From Streptomyces sp. NBC_00708 (lineage in GTDB: Bacteria; Actinomycetota; Actinomycetes; Streptomycetales; Streptomycetaceae), in assembly GCA_036226585.1 (NCBI GenBank), contig CP108997.1, positions 6,324,001-6,388,000 on the forward strand: DNA of 64,000 nucleotides. Direction: 5' to 3'. Positions within the stretch are counted from its first letter, which is position 1, and each line of letters starts with the position of its first letter. Positions 18,134 through 26,450 of the stretch are shown here, one piece after another. Made by a program: the position numbers and the translations under genes. The notes under the pieces are model-generated. The model was given only the letters and a program-made list of their open reading frames with translations, had not been told where the DNA came from and ran no database searches.

Positions 18134-18149
18134 CGCGGCCTGCCGGTCC

Positions 18150-19040
18150 TCAGCCCTCCGGTTCCTCCCGCATCAGCGCCATCAGGGCCCGCGCCCCCGG
18201 GCTCATCGCCCGCGCCTCGGGAAGCACCACGGCACTCTCGTAGTACGCCTCCCGCGCACCGGCGGGCCGCACCGCCGCCAGCCCCCGCGCCTCGGGCTTG
18301 CGTGAGAAGTGGTGCGGCACGAGCGCGATGCCCAGCTGCTCCTGGACCAGCTCCAGCAGGCTGTGGACGTCGGTCACCTCCAGGGCCACCGTGCGGCGCA
18401 CCCCGGCCGCCGTGAACGCCGCGTCGGCCGCGCGGCGCGGACCGAAGTCCGGGTGGAAGTCGATGAACGGCTCACCGGCCAGCTCCGCCCAGTCCGGCCG
18501 GTCCGCCGCCGCCAGCCGGTGGCCCGGTGCGCACAGCAGCACCATGGGCTCCCGGGCCAGCGGGACCAGCTCGCCGCGCCAGCCCGCCGGGTCCACCGTC
18601 GCGGCGAACGCGATGTCCAGCCGGCCGCCCGCCACCCCGTCCACCAGCTTCGCCGTGCCCTCCTGGCGCAGCCGGATCTCCATGTGCGGATGGGCGTGCC
18701 GGAAGGCGGCGAGCAGCCGCGGCAGCCGCAGCCCGGCCACGCACTGCTCCACCCCCACCGACAGGGTCCCGCGCAGCAGACCCCGTACCGCGTCGACGGC
18801 CTCCTTCGCGGCCCGCACCCCGGCCAGCGTGCGTTCCGCCTCGACCAGCAGGGCACGCCCCGCCTCGGTCAGCCGTACGCTGCGCGTGGTCCGGCTGAAC
18901 AGCGGGGTCCGCAGCTCCTGCTCCAGCGCCCGTACGGAGGCGGACAGGCCGGACTGCGAGACGGCGACCCGCTCCGCCGCCCGGGTGAAATGCCGTTCCT
19001 CGGCGACGGCCACGAAATGTTCCAGCTGACGCAACTCCAT
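18150..19040 (-). CDS. LysR family transcriptional regulator
   Basis: 296-residue LysR-type regulator. The winged helix occupies residues 1-60 (MELRQLEHFVAVAEERHFTRAAERV, with the recognition helix in SQSGLSASVRALEQEL). The effector domain runs from about 90 and is complete. It diverges from the aldo/keto reductase gene with a 154-bp intergenic region, the usual arrangement for a LysR protein and its target. It therefore probably regulates that reductase in response to an unknown co-inducer. Confidence 0.9.
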   Translation of the reverse strand: MELRQLEHFVAVAEERHFTRAAERVAVSQSGLSASVRALEQELRTPLFSRTTRSVRLTEAGRALLVEAERTLAGVRAAKEAVDAVRGLLRGTLSVGVEQCVAGLRLPRLLAAFRHAHPHMEIRLRQEGTAKLVDGVAGGRLDIAFAATVDPAGWRGELVPLAREPMVLLCAPGHRLAAADRPDWAELAGEPFIDFHPDFGPRRAADAAFTAAGVRRTVALEVTDVHSLLELVQEQLGIALVPHHFSRKPEARGLAAVRPAGAREAYYESAVVLPEARAMSPGARALMALMREEPEG

Positions 19041-19194
19041 GATTGAGAACTCTAGGCCCTGAATCCAAGCGGAATCTCCTGTTGGACTGCTGGATCGAAG
19101 TGAGCGAGCCTGGAGCGGTGCCCGGACCCCGTCCGGGCCGAGCCGGACCGGCACACCGTCCGGCGAACCGGAACGTCTCTCCCGTGGAGCCCGC

Positions 19195-20196
19195 ATGTAC
19201 ATCCCGTCCGCCGACCGCTACGAGAACATGCCCTACCGGCGCACCGGGCGCAGCGGCCTGAAGCTGCCGGCCCTCTCGCTGGGCCTGTGGCACAACTTCG
19301 GCGGGGACCGGACACCGCAGACCCAGGGCGAGATCCTGCGCCGCGCCTTCGACCTCGGGATCACCCACTTCGACCTGGCCAACAACTACGGCCCGCCGCC
19401 CGGCTCCGCCGAGACCGCGATGGGCCGGGCGCTCGCCACGGACTTCGCCGCCCACCGGGACGAGATCATCGTCTCCACCAAGGCCGGCTACCTGATGTGG
19501 GACGGCCCGTACGGCGAGTGGGGTTCGCGCAAGAACCTGCTGTCCTCGCTCGACCAGAGCCTCGGCCGGCTCGGCCTGGACTACGTCGACATCTTCTACT
19601 CCCACCGGCCGGACCCCGAGACCCCGCTCGAAGAGACCATGGGCGCGCTCGACGCGGCCGTACGGCAGGGCAAGGCGCTCTACGTGGGCGTCTCCAACTA
19701 CTCACCCGAGCAGACCCGCGAGGCCGCCCGCATCCTGAAGGACCTCGGCACCCCGCTCCTCATCCACCAGCCGCGCTACTCGATGCTCGACCGCCGGCCC
19801 GAGGACGGACTGCTCACCGCCCTGGACGAGCTGGGCGTCGGCTCCATCGCCTACTCCCCGCTGGAGCAGGGCATCCTCTCCGACCGCTACCTGGACGGCA
19901 TCCCGGAGGGCTCCCGCGCCGCGGGCAGCAGCCCCTTCCTGTCGGCCGAGGCGGTCACCCCGAACCTCGTCGCCCGGCTCCGCGAACTGAACGAACTCGC
20001 CGCCGCGCGCGGCCAGTCGCTCGCCCAGCTCGCCCTGGCCTGGGTGCTGCGCGGCGGGCGCGTCACCTCCGCCGTGGTCGGCGCGAGCAGCGTCGCCCAG
20101 CTGGAGAACAACGTCGAGACGGTCCGCAACCTGGACTTCACCGACAAGGAACTCGCCCGCATCGAGAAGCTGCTGAAGGGCGCCAAGCGCGGCTGA
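19195..20196 (+). CDS. mgrA: Aldo/keto reductase, L-glyceraldehyde-3-phosphate reductase type
   Basis: NADPH-dependent carbonyl reductase of 333 residues, AKR14/YghZ type. It shows the full family sequence: FDLANNYGPPPGSAE (catalytic Asp and Tyr), STKAGYLMWDGPYG (catalytic Lys), YVDIFYSHRPDP (His), and the cofactor-binding VVGASSVAQLENN near the C-terminus. E. coli YghZ reduces L-glyceraldehyde 3-phosphate and methylglyoxal, so detoxification of reactive aldehydes is the likely role. A GGAG precedes the ATG by 5 nt. It is likely controlled by the divergent LysR regulator. The symbol follows the family name only. Confidence 0.88.
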   Translation: MYIPSADRYENMPYRRTGRSGLKLPALSLGLWHNFGGDRTPQTQGEILRRAFDLGITHFDLANNYGPPPGSAETAMGRALATDFAAHRDEIIVSTKAGYLMWDGPYGEWGSRKNLLSSLDQSLGRLGLDYVDIFYSHRPDPETPLEETMGALDAAVRQGKALYVGVSNYSPEQTREAARILKDLGTPLLIHQPRYSMLDRRPEDGLLTALDELGVGSIAYSPLEQGILSDRYLDGIPEGSRAAGSSPFLSAEAVTPNLVARLRELNELAAARGQSLAQLALAWVLRGGRVTSAVVGASSVAQLENNVETVRNLDFTDKELARIEKLLKGAKRG

Positions 20197-20205
20197 CGGC
20201 CGGTG

Positions 20206-20235
20206 CCCCCGGCGGCCCGCACCGGCCGCCGGGGG
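20206..20235 (+). terminator. Terminator after the aldo/keto reductase gene
   Basis: A 12-bp perfect stem CCCCCGGCGGCC / GGCCGCCGGGGG (20206-20217 / 20224-20235) with a 6-nt loop, 10 nt after the stop codon. Confidence 0.8.
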
Positions 20236-20309
20236 TGTCATTGGAATGGACCTGTGGCGTGTCCGGCACCCCTGGCCTGCGCGTTCATCGACGCGTACCG
20301 TGTGGCCGC

Positions 20310-21143
20310 ATGAAGATCCTCGTCAGCGCCGACATGGAAGGCGCCACCGGCGTGACCTGGCCGGCCGACGTGCTCCCCGGCACGCCGCAGTGGGAGCGGT
20401 GCCGCTCCCTGTTCACCTCCGACGTCAACGCCGCCGCCCTCGGCTTCTTCGACGGGGGAGCGGACGAGGTGCTGATCAACGAGGCCCACTGGACCATGCG
20501 CAACCTGCTGCTGGAGAAGATGGACGAGCGCGTCCAGATGCTCACCGGCAAGCACAAGTCGCTCAGCATGGTCGAGGGCATCCAGCACGGCGACGTCGAC
20601 GCGGTCGCCTTCGTCGGCTACCACACCGGCGCCGGCACGGAAGGCGTCCTCGCCCACACCTACCTCGCCAACTCCATCACCGGCGTCTGGCTGAACGGGG
20701 TACGGGCGAGCGAGGGCCTGCTCAACGCCCATGTCGCCGCCGAGTACGGCGTGCCCGTCGTCCTCGTCACCGGGGACGACCTGACCTGCGTGGACGCCGA
20801 GGGGTACGCCCCCGACGCGCGGAAGGTCGCCGTCAAGGACTACGTGTCGCGCTACGCCGCCGTCTGCCGCACCCCCGCCCGTACCGCCGCCGACATCCGG
20901 GCCGCCGCGGCCGGGGCCGTCCCGCTGGCCGGCCGGTACCCACCGGTGGAGGGCGGGCCCTTCACCGTGGAGCTGGAGTTCGACGCCGAACACCTGGCCG
21001 CGGCGGCCACCGTCGTCCCCGGGGCCGCGCCGAGCGGCGAGAGGCGGGTCTCCTACACCAGCGCGACGATGTACGAAGGTATCCGCACGTTCAAGGCGGT
21101 GACGACGATCGTCTCGTCCGCCGTGGAGGAGCAGTATGGCTGA
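20310..21143 (+). CDS. D-aminopeptidase, M55 (DppA) family
   Basis: Zinc peptidase of 277 residues cleaving D-amino acids from the N-terminus of short peptides. The DppA metal residues are at the expected places: Asp8 and Glu10 in SADMEG, His60 in NEAHW, His105 in VGYHTGAG and Glu135 in ASEGLLNAH. His116 matches the proposed catalytic His. There is no signal peptide, so it acts in the cytoplasm. It is the first of four coupled peptidase genes. A hexamer TACCGT at 20296-20301 and the lack of a ribosome site suggest a leaderless start. The gene overlaps the next by 8 bp. Confidence 0.92.
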   Translation: MKILVSADMEGATGVTWPADVLPGTPQWERCRSLFTSDVNAAALGFFDGGADEVLINEAHWTMRNLLLEKMDERVQMLTGKHKSLSMVEGIQHGDVDAVAFVGYHTGAGTEGVLAHTYLANSITGVWLNGVRASEGLLNAHVAAEYGVPVVLVTGDDLTCVDAEGYAPDARKVAVKDYVSRYAAVCRTPARTAADIRAAAAGAVPLAGRYPPVEGGPFTVELEFDAEHLAAAATVVPGAAPSGERRVSYTSATMYEGIRTFKAVTTIVSSAVEEQYG

Positions 21144-22479
21144 GACGACCGCCCCCCAGGACTCCGTCGACGCCCTCGCGCTCGACGAATCGGTGACGTT
21201 CACCTCCGAACTGATCCGCATCGACACCACCAACCGGGGCGGCGGCGACTGCCGCGAACGGCCCGCCGCCGAGTACGTCGCCGAGCGCCTCGCCGCCACC
21301 GGCCTCGAACCCGCGCTCCTGGAGCGCACCCCCGGCCGTACCAACGTGGTCGCCCGGATTCCCGGCACCGACCCGGCCGCGCCCGCACTCCTGGTCCACG
21401 GCCACCTGGACGTCGTGCCCGCCGAGGCCGCCGACTGGACCGTGCACCCCTTCTCCGGCGAGGTGCGCGACGGCACCGTCTGGGGGCGCGGCGCCATCGA
21501 CATGAAGAACATGGACGCGATGGTCCTCGCCGTCGTCCGGTTCTGGGCCCGCGCCGGCATCCGCCCCCGCCGCGACATCGTCATCGCGTACACCGCCGAC
21601 GAGGAGGCCAGCGCCGAGGACGGCTCCGGCTTCCTCGCCGACCGGCACGCCGGCCTCTTCGACGGCTGTACGGAGGGCATCAGCGAGTCCGGCGCCTTCA
21701 CCTTCCACGCCGGGCCGAACCTGCCGCTCTACCCCATCGGCGCCGGCGAGCGGGGCACCGGCTGGCTGAAGCTCACCGCCCACGGCAAGGCCGGCCACGG
21801 CTCCAAGGTCAACCGCGCCAACGCCGTCAGCGCGCTCTCCGCGGCCGTCGCCCGCATCGGTGAGTACGAGTGGCCCATCCGGCTCACCCCGACGGTCCGT
21901 GCCGCGCTGATCGAGATCGCCGCACTCCACGGCATCCACCCCGACCTCGACGCCCCCGGCTTCGACGTCGACGAACTCCTCGGCAAGATGGGACCGGCCG
22001 CCGACCTCGTCGCCCCGACCGTCCGCAACAGCTCCAACCCGACGATGCTGGAGGCCGGTTACAAGGTCAACGTCATCCCGGGCCACGCCACCGCCCACAT
22101 CGACGGCCGGACCGTCCCCGGCGGCGACGAGGAGTTCCGCGCCACCCTCGACCGGCTCACCGGCCCCGCGGTCGACTGGGAGTTCGTCCACCGCGAGGTC
22201 GCCCTCCAGGCTCCCGTCGACTCGCCCACGTACGGCAAACTCCGCGCCGCCATCGAGCGGTTCGACCCGGACGGGCACGTCGTGCCGTACTGCATGTCCG
22301 GCGGCACCGACGCCAAGCAGTTCTCCCGGCTCGGTATCACCGGATACGGTTTCTCGCCGCTGAAGCTGCCCGTCGGCTTCGACTACCAGGCCCTCTTCCA
22401 CGGCGTGGACGAGCGCGTCCCCGTCGACGCGCTGCACTTTGGCGTCCGGGTCCTGGACCACTACCTGCGCACCGCCTGA
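21136..22479 (+). CDS. M20 family metallopeptidase
   Basis: Di-zinc peptidase/deacylase of 447 residues. The M20 signature is intact: VHGHLDVVPA (His90, Asp92), RGAIDMKN (bridging Asp), YTADEEAS (catalytic Glu, Glu ligand) and a C-terminal ligand region around YCMSGGTDAKQF. The dimerisation lid (KVNVIPGHATAHIDGR) is typical of dipeptidase/ArgE-like members. It starts inside the D-aminopeptidase gene (8-bp overlap, ATGGCTGA), so translation is coupled. The substrate is probably the dipeptides or N-acyl peptides made by its neighbours; this is inference. Confidence 0.92.
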   Translation: MAETTAPQDSVDALALDESVTFTSELIRIDTTNRGGGDCRERPAAEYVAERLAATGLEPALLERTPGRTNVVARIPGTDPAAPALLVHGHLDVVPAEAADWTVHPFSGEVRDGTVWGRGAIDMKNMDAMVLAVVRFWARAGIRPRRDIVIAYTADEEASAEDGSGFLADRHAGLFDGCTEGISESGAFTFHAGPNLPLYPIGAGERGTGWLKLTAHGKAGHGSKVNRANAVSALSAAVARIGEYEWPIRLTPTVRAALIEIAALHGIHPDLDAPGFDVDELLGKMGPAADLVAPTVRNSSNPTMLEAGYKVNVIPGHATAHIDGRTVPGGDEEFRATLDRLTGPAVDWEFVHREVALQAPVDSPTYGKLRAAIERFDPDGHVVPYCMSGGTDAKQFSRLGITGYGFSPLKLPVGFDYQALFHGVDERVPVDALHFGVRVLDHYLRTA

Positions 22480-22503
22480 ACCACTCGGGGGAGACCGACA
22501 CCC

Positions 22504-24492
22504 ATGCCATCCACACAGTCCTACGGCAGCTGGCCCTCGCCCATCGACGCGGCCCTGGCCGCCTCCCACGACGGCCGCCCCGAGTACGCGGGCGCGGTCG
22601 GCGACGAACTGTGGTGGACCGAACCGCGCCCCGCCGAGGGCGGCCGGCGCGCCCTCGTCCGCCGGGCCGCCGACGGCACCACCACCGAACTGCCCGCACC
22701 CTGGAACGCCCGCAGCCGCGTCATCGAGTACGGCGGACAGCCCTGGGCCGGCACCGCACGCACGCGGGGCGGCCCGCTGATCGTCTTCGTCCACTTCGAC
22801 GACCAGCGGCTGTACGCGTACGAACCCGACGGCGACCGTGCACCGTGGCCGCTCACCCCCGTCTCCTCCGTCGGCGGCGGACTGCGCTGGGCCGACCCGC
22901 GCCCGCACCCCGGCCGGGGTGCGGCGGGTGAGGTCTGGTGCGTCCTGGAGGAGTTCACCGGTGAGGCGCCCACCGAACTGCGCCGCGTCCTCGCCGCCGT
23001 ACCGCTGGACGGATCGGCGGCCGAGGACCGCACCGCCGTACGTGAACTCACCGACGAGCGGCACCGGTTCGTCACCGCGCCCGAGGTCTCTCCCGACGGG
23101 CGCCGCGCCGCCTGGATCGGCTGGGACCACCCGCGCATGCCCTGGGACGGCACCGAGGTACTGGTCGCCGCGATCGGGGACGACGGCACCTTCCACGACG
23201 TCCGCACCCTCGCAGGAGGCCCGGACGAATCCGTACCGCAGATCCAGTGGGCCCCCGACGGGCGGCTGCTCCTCGCGAGCGACCGCAGCGGCTGGTGGAA
23301 CCTGTACCGCCTGGACCCGGACAGCGGCGCCACCGAGGAACTCTGCCCCAGGGAGGAGGAGTTCGCCGGACCGCTGTGGAAGATCGGGCTCGCCTGGTTC
23401 CGGCCGCTGGAGAACGGGCTGATCGCCACCGTCCACGGCAAGGGCACCACCACCCTCGGCATCCTCGACCCGGAGACCGGCGACCTCGTCGACGTCGCCG
23501 GACCCTGGACCGAGTGGGCCGCCACACTCACCGTGCGCGGCAGCCAGGTCATCGGCGTCGCCGCGAGCCCGCACAGCGCGTACGAGATCGTGGAGCTGGA
23601 CACCGCGACCGGACACACCCGGATCATCGGCGCCCCGCACGAGGACGCGGTCGACCCCGCGTACTACCCGAACCCCGTCGTCCGCACCTTCACGGGACCC
23701 GGCGGGCGCGCGATCCACGCCCAGCTCTACCCGCCGCGCAACCCCGGACACACCGGCCCCGACGGCGAGTTGCCCCCCTACGTGGTGTGGGCGCACGGCG
23801 GGCCCACCGGCCATGCCGCACTCGTCCTGGACCTGGAGATCGCCTACTTCACCTCACGCGGCATCGGCGTCGCCGAGGTCAACTACGGTGGCTCCGCCGG
23901 ATACGGCCGCGACTACCGCAACCGGCTGCGCGAGCAGTGGGGCGTCGTCGACGTGGAGGACTGCGCCGCCGTCGCCGGGGCGCTCGCCGCCGAGGGCACC
24001 GCCGATCCCGAACGGCTGGCCATCCGGGGCGGCAGCGCCGGCGGCTGGACCAGCGCAGCGTCCCTGACCGGCACCGACGTCTACGCCTGCGGCACCGTCA
24101 TCTACCCCATCCTCGACCTCGCCGGCTGGGGCACCGACGAGACCCACGACTTCGAGTCCCAGTACCTGGAGTCGCTGGTCGGCCCCCTCGCCGAGGTCCC
24201 CGAGCGCTACCGCGAACGCTCCCCGGTCACCCGCACCGACCGGCTCACCGTGCCGTTCCTGCTGCTCCAGGGCGAGGACGACCCCATCTGCCCGCCGGTG
24301 CAGTGCGAACGCTTCCTCGCGGCCGTCGAGGGGCGCGGAATCCCGCACGCCTACCGCACCTACCCGGGCGAGGGCCATGGCTTCCGCCGCGCCGACACCA
24401 TGATCGACGCGGTCGAGTCCGAACTCTCCCTGTACGCCCAGGTGTTCGGCTTCGAACGGTCCGACGTGCCGCCGCTGGAGCTGAAGAAATGA
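22504..24492 (+). CDS. S9 family prolyl oligopeptidase-type peptidase
   Basis: Cytoplasmic serine peptidase of 662 residues. The N-terminal ~400 residues form a beta-propeller (repeated blades with PDGR and SDRSGWWNLY), and the rest is an alpha/beta-hydrolase with nucleophile Ser511 in RGGSAGGW, Asp in QGEDDPICPP and His in GEGHGF. The usual HGGPTGH oxyanion loop and the GSAGYGRDYR stretch are present. It acts on oligopeptides that fit the propeller. It lies 24 bp after the M20 gene with GGGGGAG upstream, and its stop overlaps the next start (ATGA). Confidence 0.93.
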   Translation: MPSTQSYGSWPSPIDAALAASHDGRPEYAGAVGDELWWTEPRPAEGGRRALVRRAADGTTTELPAPWNARSRVIEYGGQPWAGTARTRGGPLIVFVHFDDQRLYAYEPDGDRAPWPLTPVSSVGGGLRWADPRPHPGRGAAGEVWCVLEEFTGEAPTELRRVLAAVPLDGSAAEDRTAVRELTDERHRFVTAPEVSPDGRRAAWIGWDHPRMPWDGTEVLVAAIGDDGTFHDVRTLAGGPDESVPQIQWAPDGRLLLASDRSGWWNLYRLDPDSGATEELCPREEEFAGPLWKIGLAWFRPLENGLIATVHGKGTTTLGILDPETGDLVDVAGPWTEWAATLTVRGSQVIGVAASPHSAYEIVELDTATGHTRIIGAPHEDAVDPAYYPNPVVRTFTGPGGRAIHAQLYPPRNPGHTGPDGELPPYVVWAHGGPTGHAALVLDLEIAYFTSRGIGVAEVNYGGSAGYGRDYRNRLREQWGVVDVEDCAAVAGALAAEGTADPERLAIRGGSAGGWTSAASLTGTDVYACGTVIYPILDLAGWGTDETHDFESQYLESLVGPLAEVPERYRERSPVTRTDRLTVPFLLLQGEDDPICPPVQCERFLAAVEGRGIPHAYRTYPGEGHGFRRADTMIDAVESELSLYAQVFGFERSDVPPLELKK

Positions 24493-25463
24493 CCCTCCCC
24501 CCGTCGACCCCCGCCCCGTCGACCCTCGGCCCGCTGACCCGTCCCGCACGGCTGCGCCCCGGGGCCAGGGTCGCCGTCGTCTCCCCGAGCGGACCTGTGC
24601 CCGCCGACCGGCTGGAACCCGGCCTCGATATCCTGCGCGGCTGGGGTCTCGACCCCGTACCGATGCCCCATGTGCTCGATGTACACAGGCAGTTGGACTA
24701 CCTCGCCGGTACGGACGAGGGCCGGGCCCGGGACATCCGGGACGCCTGGTGCGACCCGTCCGTGGACGCGGTGATCTGCGCGCGCGGCGGCTACGGGGCA
24801 CACCGCATGGTGGACCTGGTGGACTGGGCGGCGGTGCGGGCGGCCGGCCCCAAGGCGTTCGTCGGCTACAGCGATGTCACCGTGCTCCACGAGGCGTTCG
24901 CGCTGCGGACCGGGTTCGCCACCCTGCACGGGCCCATGGTGGGGACCGAGACCTTCCTCAAGGACCCGCGCACCCAGGAGTCGCTGCGCGCCACCCTCTT
25001 CGAGCCGGAGACCCGGCTGACCCTGGGCCTGGAGGAGGCGCGGGCGCTGGTGCCGGGCCGGGCACGCGGCATCACCTACGGCGGCTGTGTCAGCCTGCTC
25101 GCCGCCGACCTGGGCACCCCGCACGGCCGCGCCTCGGCCCGGGGCGGGCTGCTCGTCATCGAGGACACCACCGAGGACCCGTACAGCCTCGACCGCATCC
25201 TCACCCAGCTGCTGCGGGCCGGGGCGCTGGACGGCGTCGCCGGGGTGGCCTGCGGGTCCTGGGCGGGGTGCGGACCGTACGAGAAGGTGCGGGCGGTCCT
25301 GGCGGACCGGCTCGGCGGGCTGGGCGTCCCGGTCGTCGAGGAACTGGGCTTCGGGCACGGGCCCACCGCGCTCACGATCCCCCTCGGCGTCCCGGCGGTG
25401 CTCGACGCCCCGGCGGACGGCGGCCCGGCCACCCTCACGGTCGAGGTGCCCGCGCTGATCTGA
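24489..25463 (+). CDS. L,D-carboxypeptidase, S66 (LdcA) family
   Basis: Serine peptidase of 324 residues that removes the terminal D-Ala from L,D bonds of wall tetrapeptides. The catalytic triad is visible: Ser128 in GYSDVT, Glu225 in VIEDTTEDPY and His290 in GFGHGPTA. There is no signal peptide, so it acts on imported muropeptides as in wall recycling. It overlaps the S9 peptidase gene by 4 bp (ATGA) and is the last gene of the four-peptidase operon. LdcA, DppA and M20 activities together fit breakdown of peptides containing D-amino acids. Confidence 0.92.
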   Translation: MTLPPSTPAPSTLGPLTRPARLRPGARVAVVSPSGPVPADRLEPGLDILRGWGLDPVPMPHVLDVHRQLDYLAGTDEGRARDIRDAWCDPSVDAVICARGGYGAHRMVDLVDWAAVRAAGPKAFVGYSDVTVLHEAFALRTGFATLHGPMVGTETFLKDPRTQESLRATLFEPETRLTLGLEEARALVPGRARGITYGGCVSLLAADLGTPHGRASARGGLLVIEDTTEDPYSLDRILTQLLRAGALDGVAGVACGSWAGCGPYEKVRAVLADRLGGLGVPVVEELGFGHGPTALTIPLGVPAVLDAPADGGPATLTVEVPALI

Positions 25464-25478
25464 CCTGCCCCCGACCCG

Positions 25479-25527
25479 GCCCCCGTCACCCGAACGGCCG
25501 TACATCTGTGCGGCCGGGGACGGGGGC
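25479..25527 (+). terminator. Terminator of the peptidase operon
   Basis: Outer stem GCCCCCGTC / GACGGGGGC (25479-25487 / 25519-25527) with an inner CGGCCG / CGGCCG pair. It begins 16 nt after the S66 stop. Confidence 0.6.
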
Positions 25528-25583
25528 TGCGCCATCCTGGAGCCCGGGGCGACGGCCGTACAGGGCCGGGAAAGGGGCTGCTC

Positions 25584-25823
25584 ATGAGCCCGAAGGACGT
25601 GTCGAGCAGCGGGAAGAGCGGCAGCGGGGCCTTCACCCCGGGCCGCATCCTGGTCCTCGTCATCGCGGTGCTCTCGGTCGTGTTCATCGCCGAGAACACC
25701 CAGGACGTCAAGGTCCGCCTCATCGTCCCGCTGGTCACTGCGCCGCTCTACGTGTGGCTGGTCGTGATGTTCGTGGCGGGCATGGCCTGCGGCGCGTACG
25801 TCTTCCGCAGGCGGCCCAAGTAG
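25584..25823 (+). CDS. LapA (DUF1049) domain membrane protein
   Basis: Small inner-membrane protein of 79 residues with two hydrophobic segments (ILVLVIAVLSVVFIAEN, then YVWLVVMFVAGMACGAYVF) separated by TQDVKVRLIVPL, the pattern of the LapA domain, and a basic C-terminus RRRPK. In enterobacteria LapA works in lipopolysaccharide control, which cannot apply in an actinomycete, so the role here is unknown. AAAGGGG precedes the ATG. It is flanked by terminators on both sides and is probably monocistronic. Confidence 0.85.
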   Translation: MSPKDVSSSGKSGSGAFTPGRILVLVIAVLSVVFIAENTQDVKVRLIVPLVTAPLYVWLVVMFVAGMACGAYVFRRRPK

Positions 25824-25835
25824 GAACGGCGCCCG

Positions 25836-25879
25836 ACGGCCGTGCGGGCAGGGCCGACAAGCCCTGCCCGCACGGCCGT
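25836..25879 (+). terminator. Very strong terminator after lapA-like gene
   Basis: A 19-bp perfect inverted repeat (25836-25854 / 25861-25879) with the loop CGACAA, 12 nt after the stop. Its right arm ends 2 nt before the -10 hexamer of the next gene. Confidence 0.88.
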
Positions 25880-25881
25880 TC

Positions 25882-25887
25882 TACGCT
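25882..25887 (+). promoter_or_regulatory. Leaderless -10 hexamer TACGCT for the RimJ/RimL-type gene
   Basis: TACGCT, then six nt GGTGCG, then the ATG at 25894. No ribosome site is present. The -35 region would lie inside the right arm of the preceding terminator. Confidence 0.6.
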
Positions 25888-25893
25888 GGTGCG

Positions 25894-26448
25894 ATGTCCG
25901 ACACCCGCTATCCGGCCGAGGGGCCGCGCACCGCGATCCGCCCCTTCACCCTCGGCGACGCCGACGAGTTCACCACCCGGGCCCGGGAGAGCGGCACGCT
26001 GCACCGGCCCTGGCTGTTCCCGCCCACCACCCCCGACACGTACGCCGCCTACGCGGGCGCACTCATCGACGACCCGACGCGGGCGGGTTTCCTCGTGTGC
26101 GAGCGAGGCCCGGCGGACGGACCCGGCGACGGCGCGATCGCCGGGTTCATCACCATCAACAACATCGTCGCCGGTGCCTTCCGCTGCGGCGCGCTCGGCT
26201 ACGGCGTCTTCGCCCACGCGGCCGGGCGCGGCCTCATGAGCGAGGGGCTCGCCCTAGTCCTGGACCACGCCTTCGGCCCGCTCCGGCTGCACCGTCTGGA
26301 GGCCAACATCCAGCCGGACAACGAGGGTTCGATCGCGCTCGTGCGCCGGGCGGGCTTCCGTCTCGAAGGCTATTCGCCGGACTTCCTCCACATCGACGGA
26401 GCGTGGCGGGACCACGAACGCTGGGCGATCACCGCCGAGATGCGCTGA
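25894..26448 (+). CDS. GNAT acetyltransferase, RimJ/RimL type
   Basis: 184-residue acetyl-CoA-dependent N-acetyltransferase of the group that modifies ribosomal-protein N-termini or small amines. It has the RimJ/RimL hallmarks: IRPFTLGDADEF at the N-terminus, an acetyl-CoA loop AAGRGLMSEGLALVLDHAF and RLEANIQPDNEGSIALVRRAGF, ending in the family-typical DHERWAI. The target is unknown. Its stop is 2 bp from the stop of the converging transketolase gene. Confidence 0.85.
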   Translation: MSDTRYPAEGPRTAIRPFTLGDADEFTTRARESGTLHRPWLFPPTTPDTYAAYAGALIDDPTRAGFLVCERGPADGPGDGAIAGFITINNIVAGAFRCGALGYGVFAHAAGRGLMSEGLALVLDHAFGPLRLHRLEANIQPDNEGSIALVRRAGFRLEGYSPDFLHIDGAWRDHERWAITAEMR

Positions 26449-26450
26449 CG

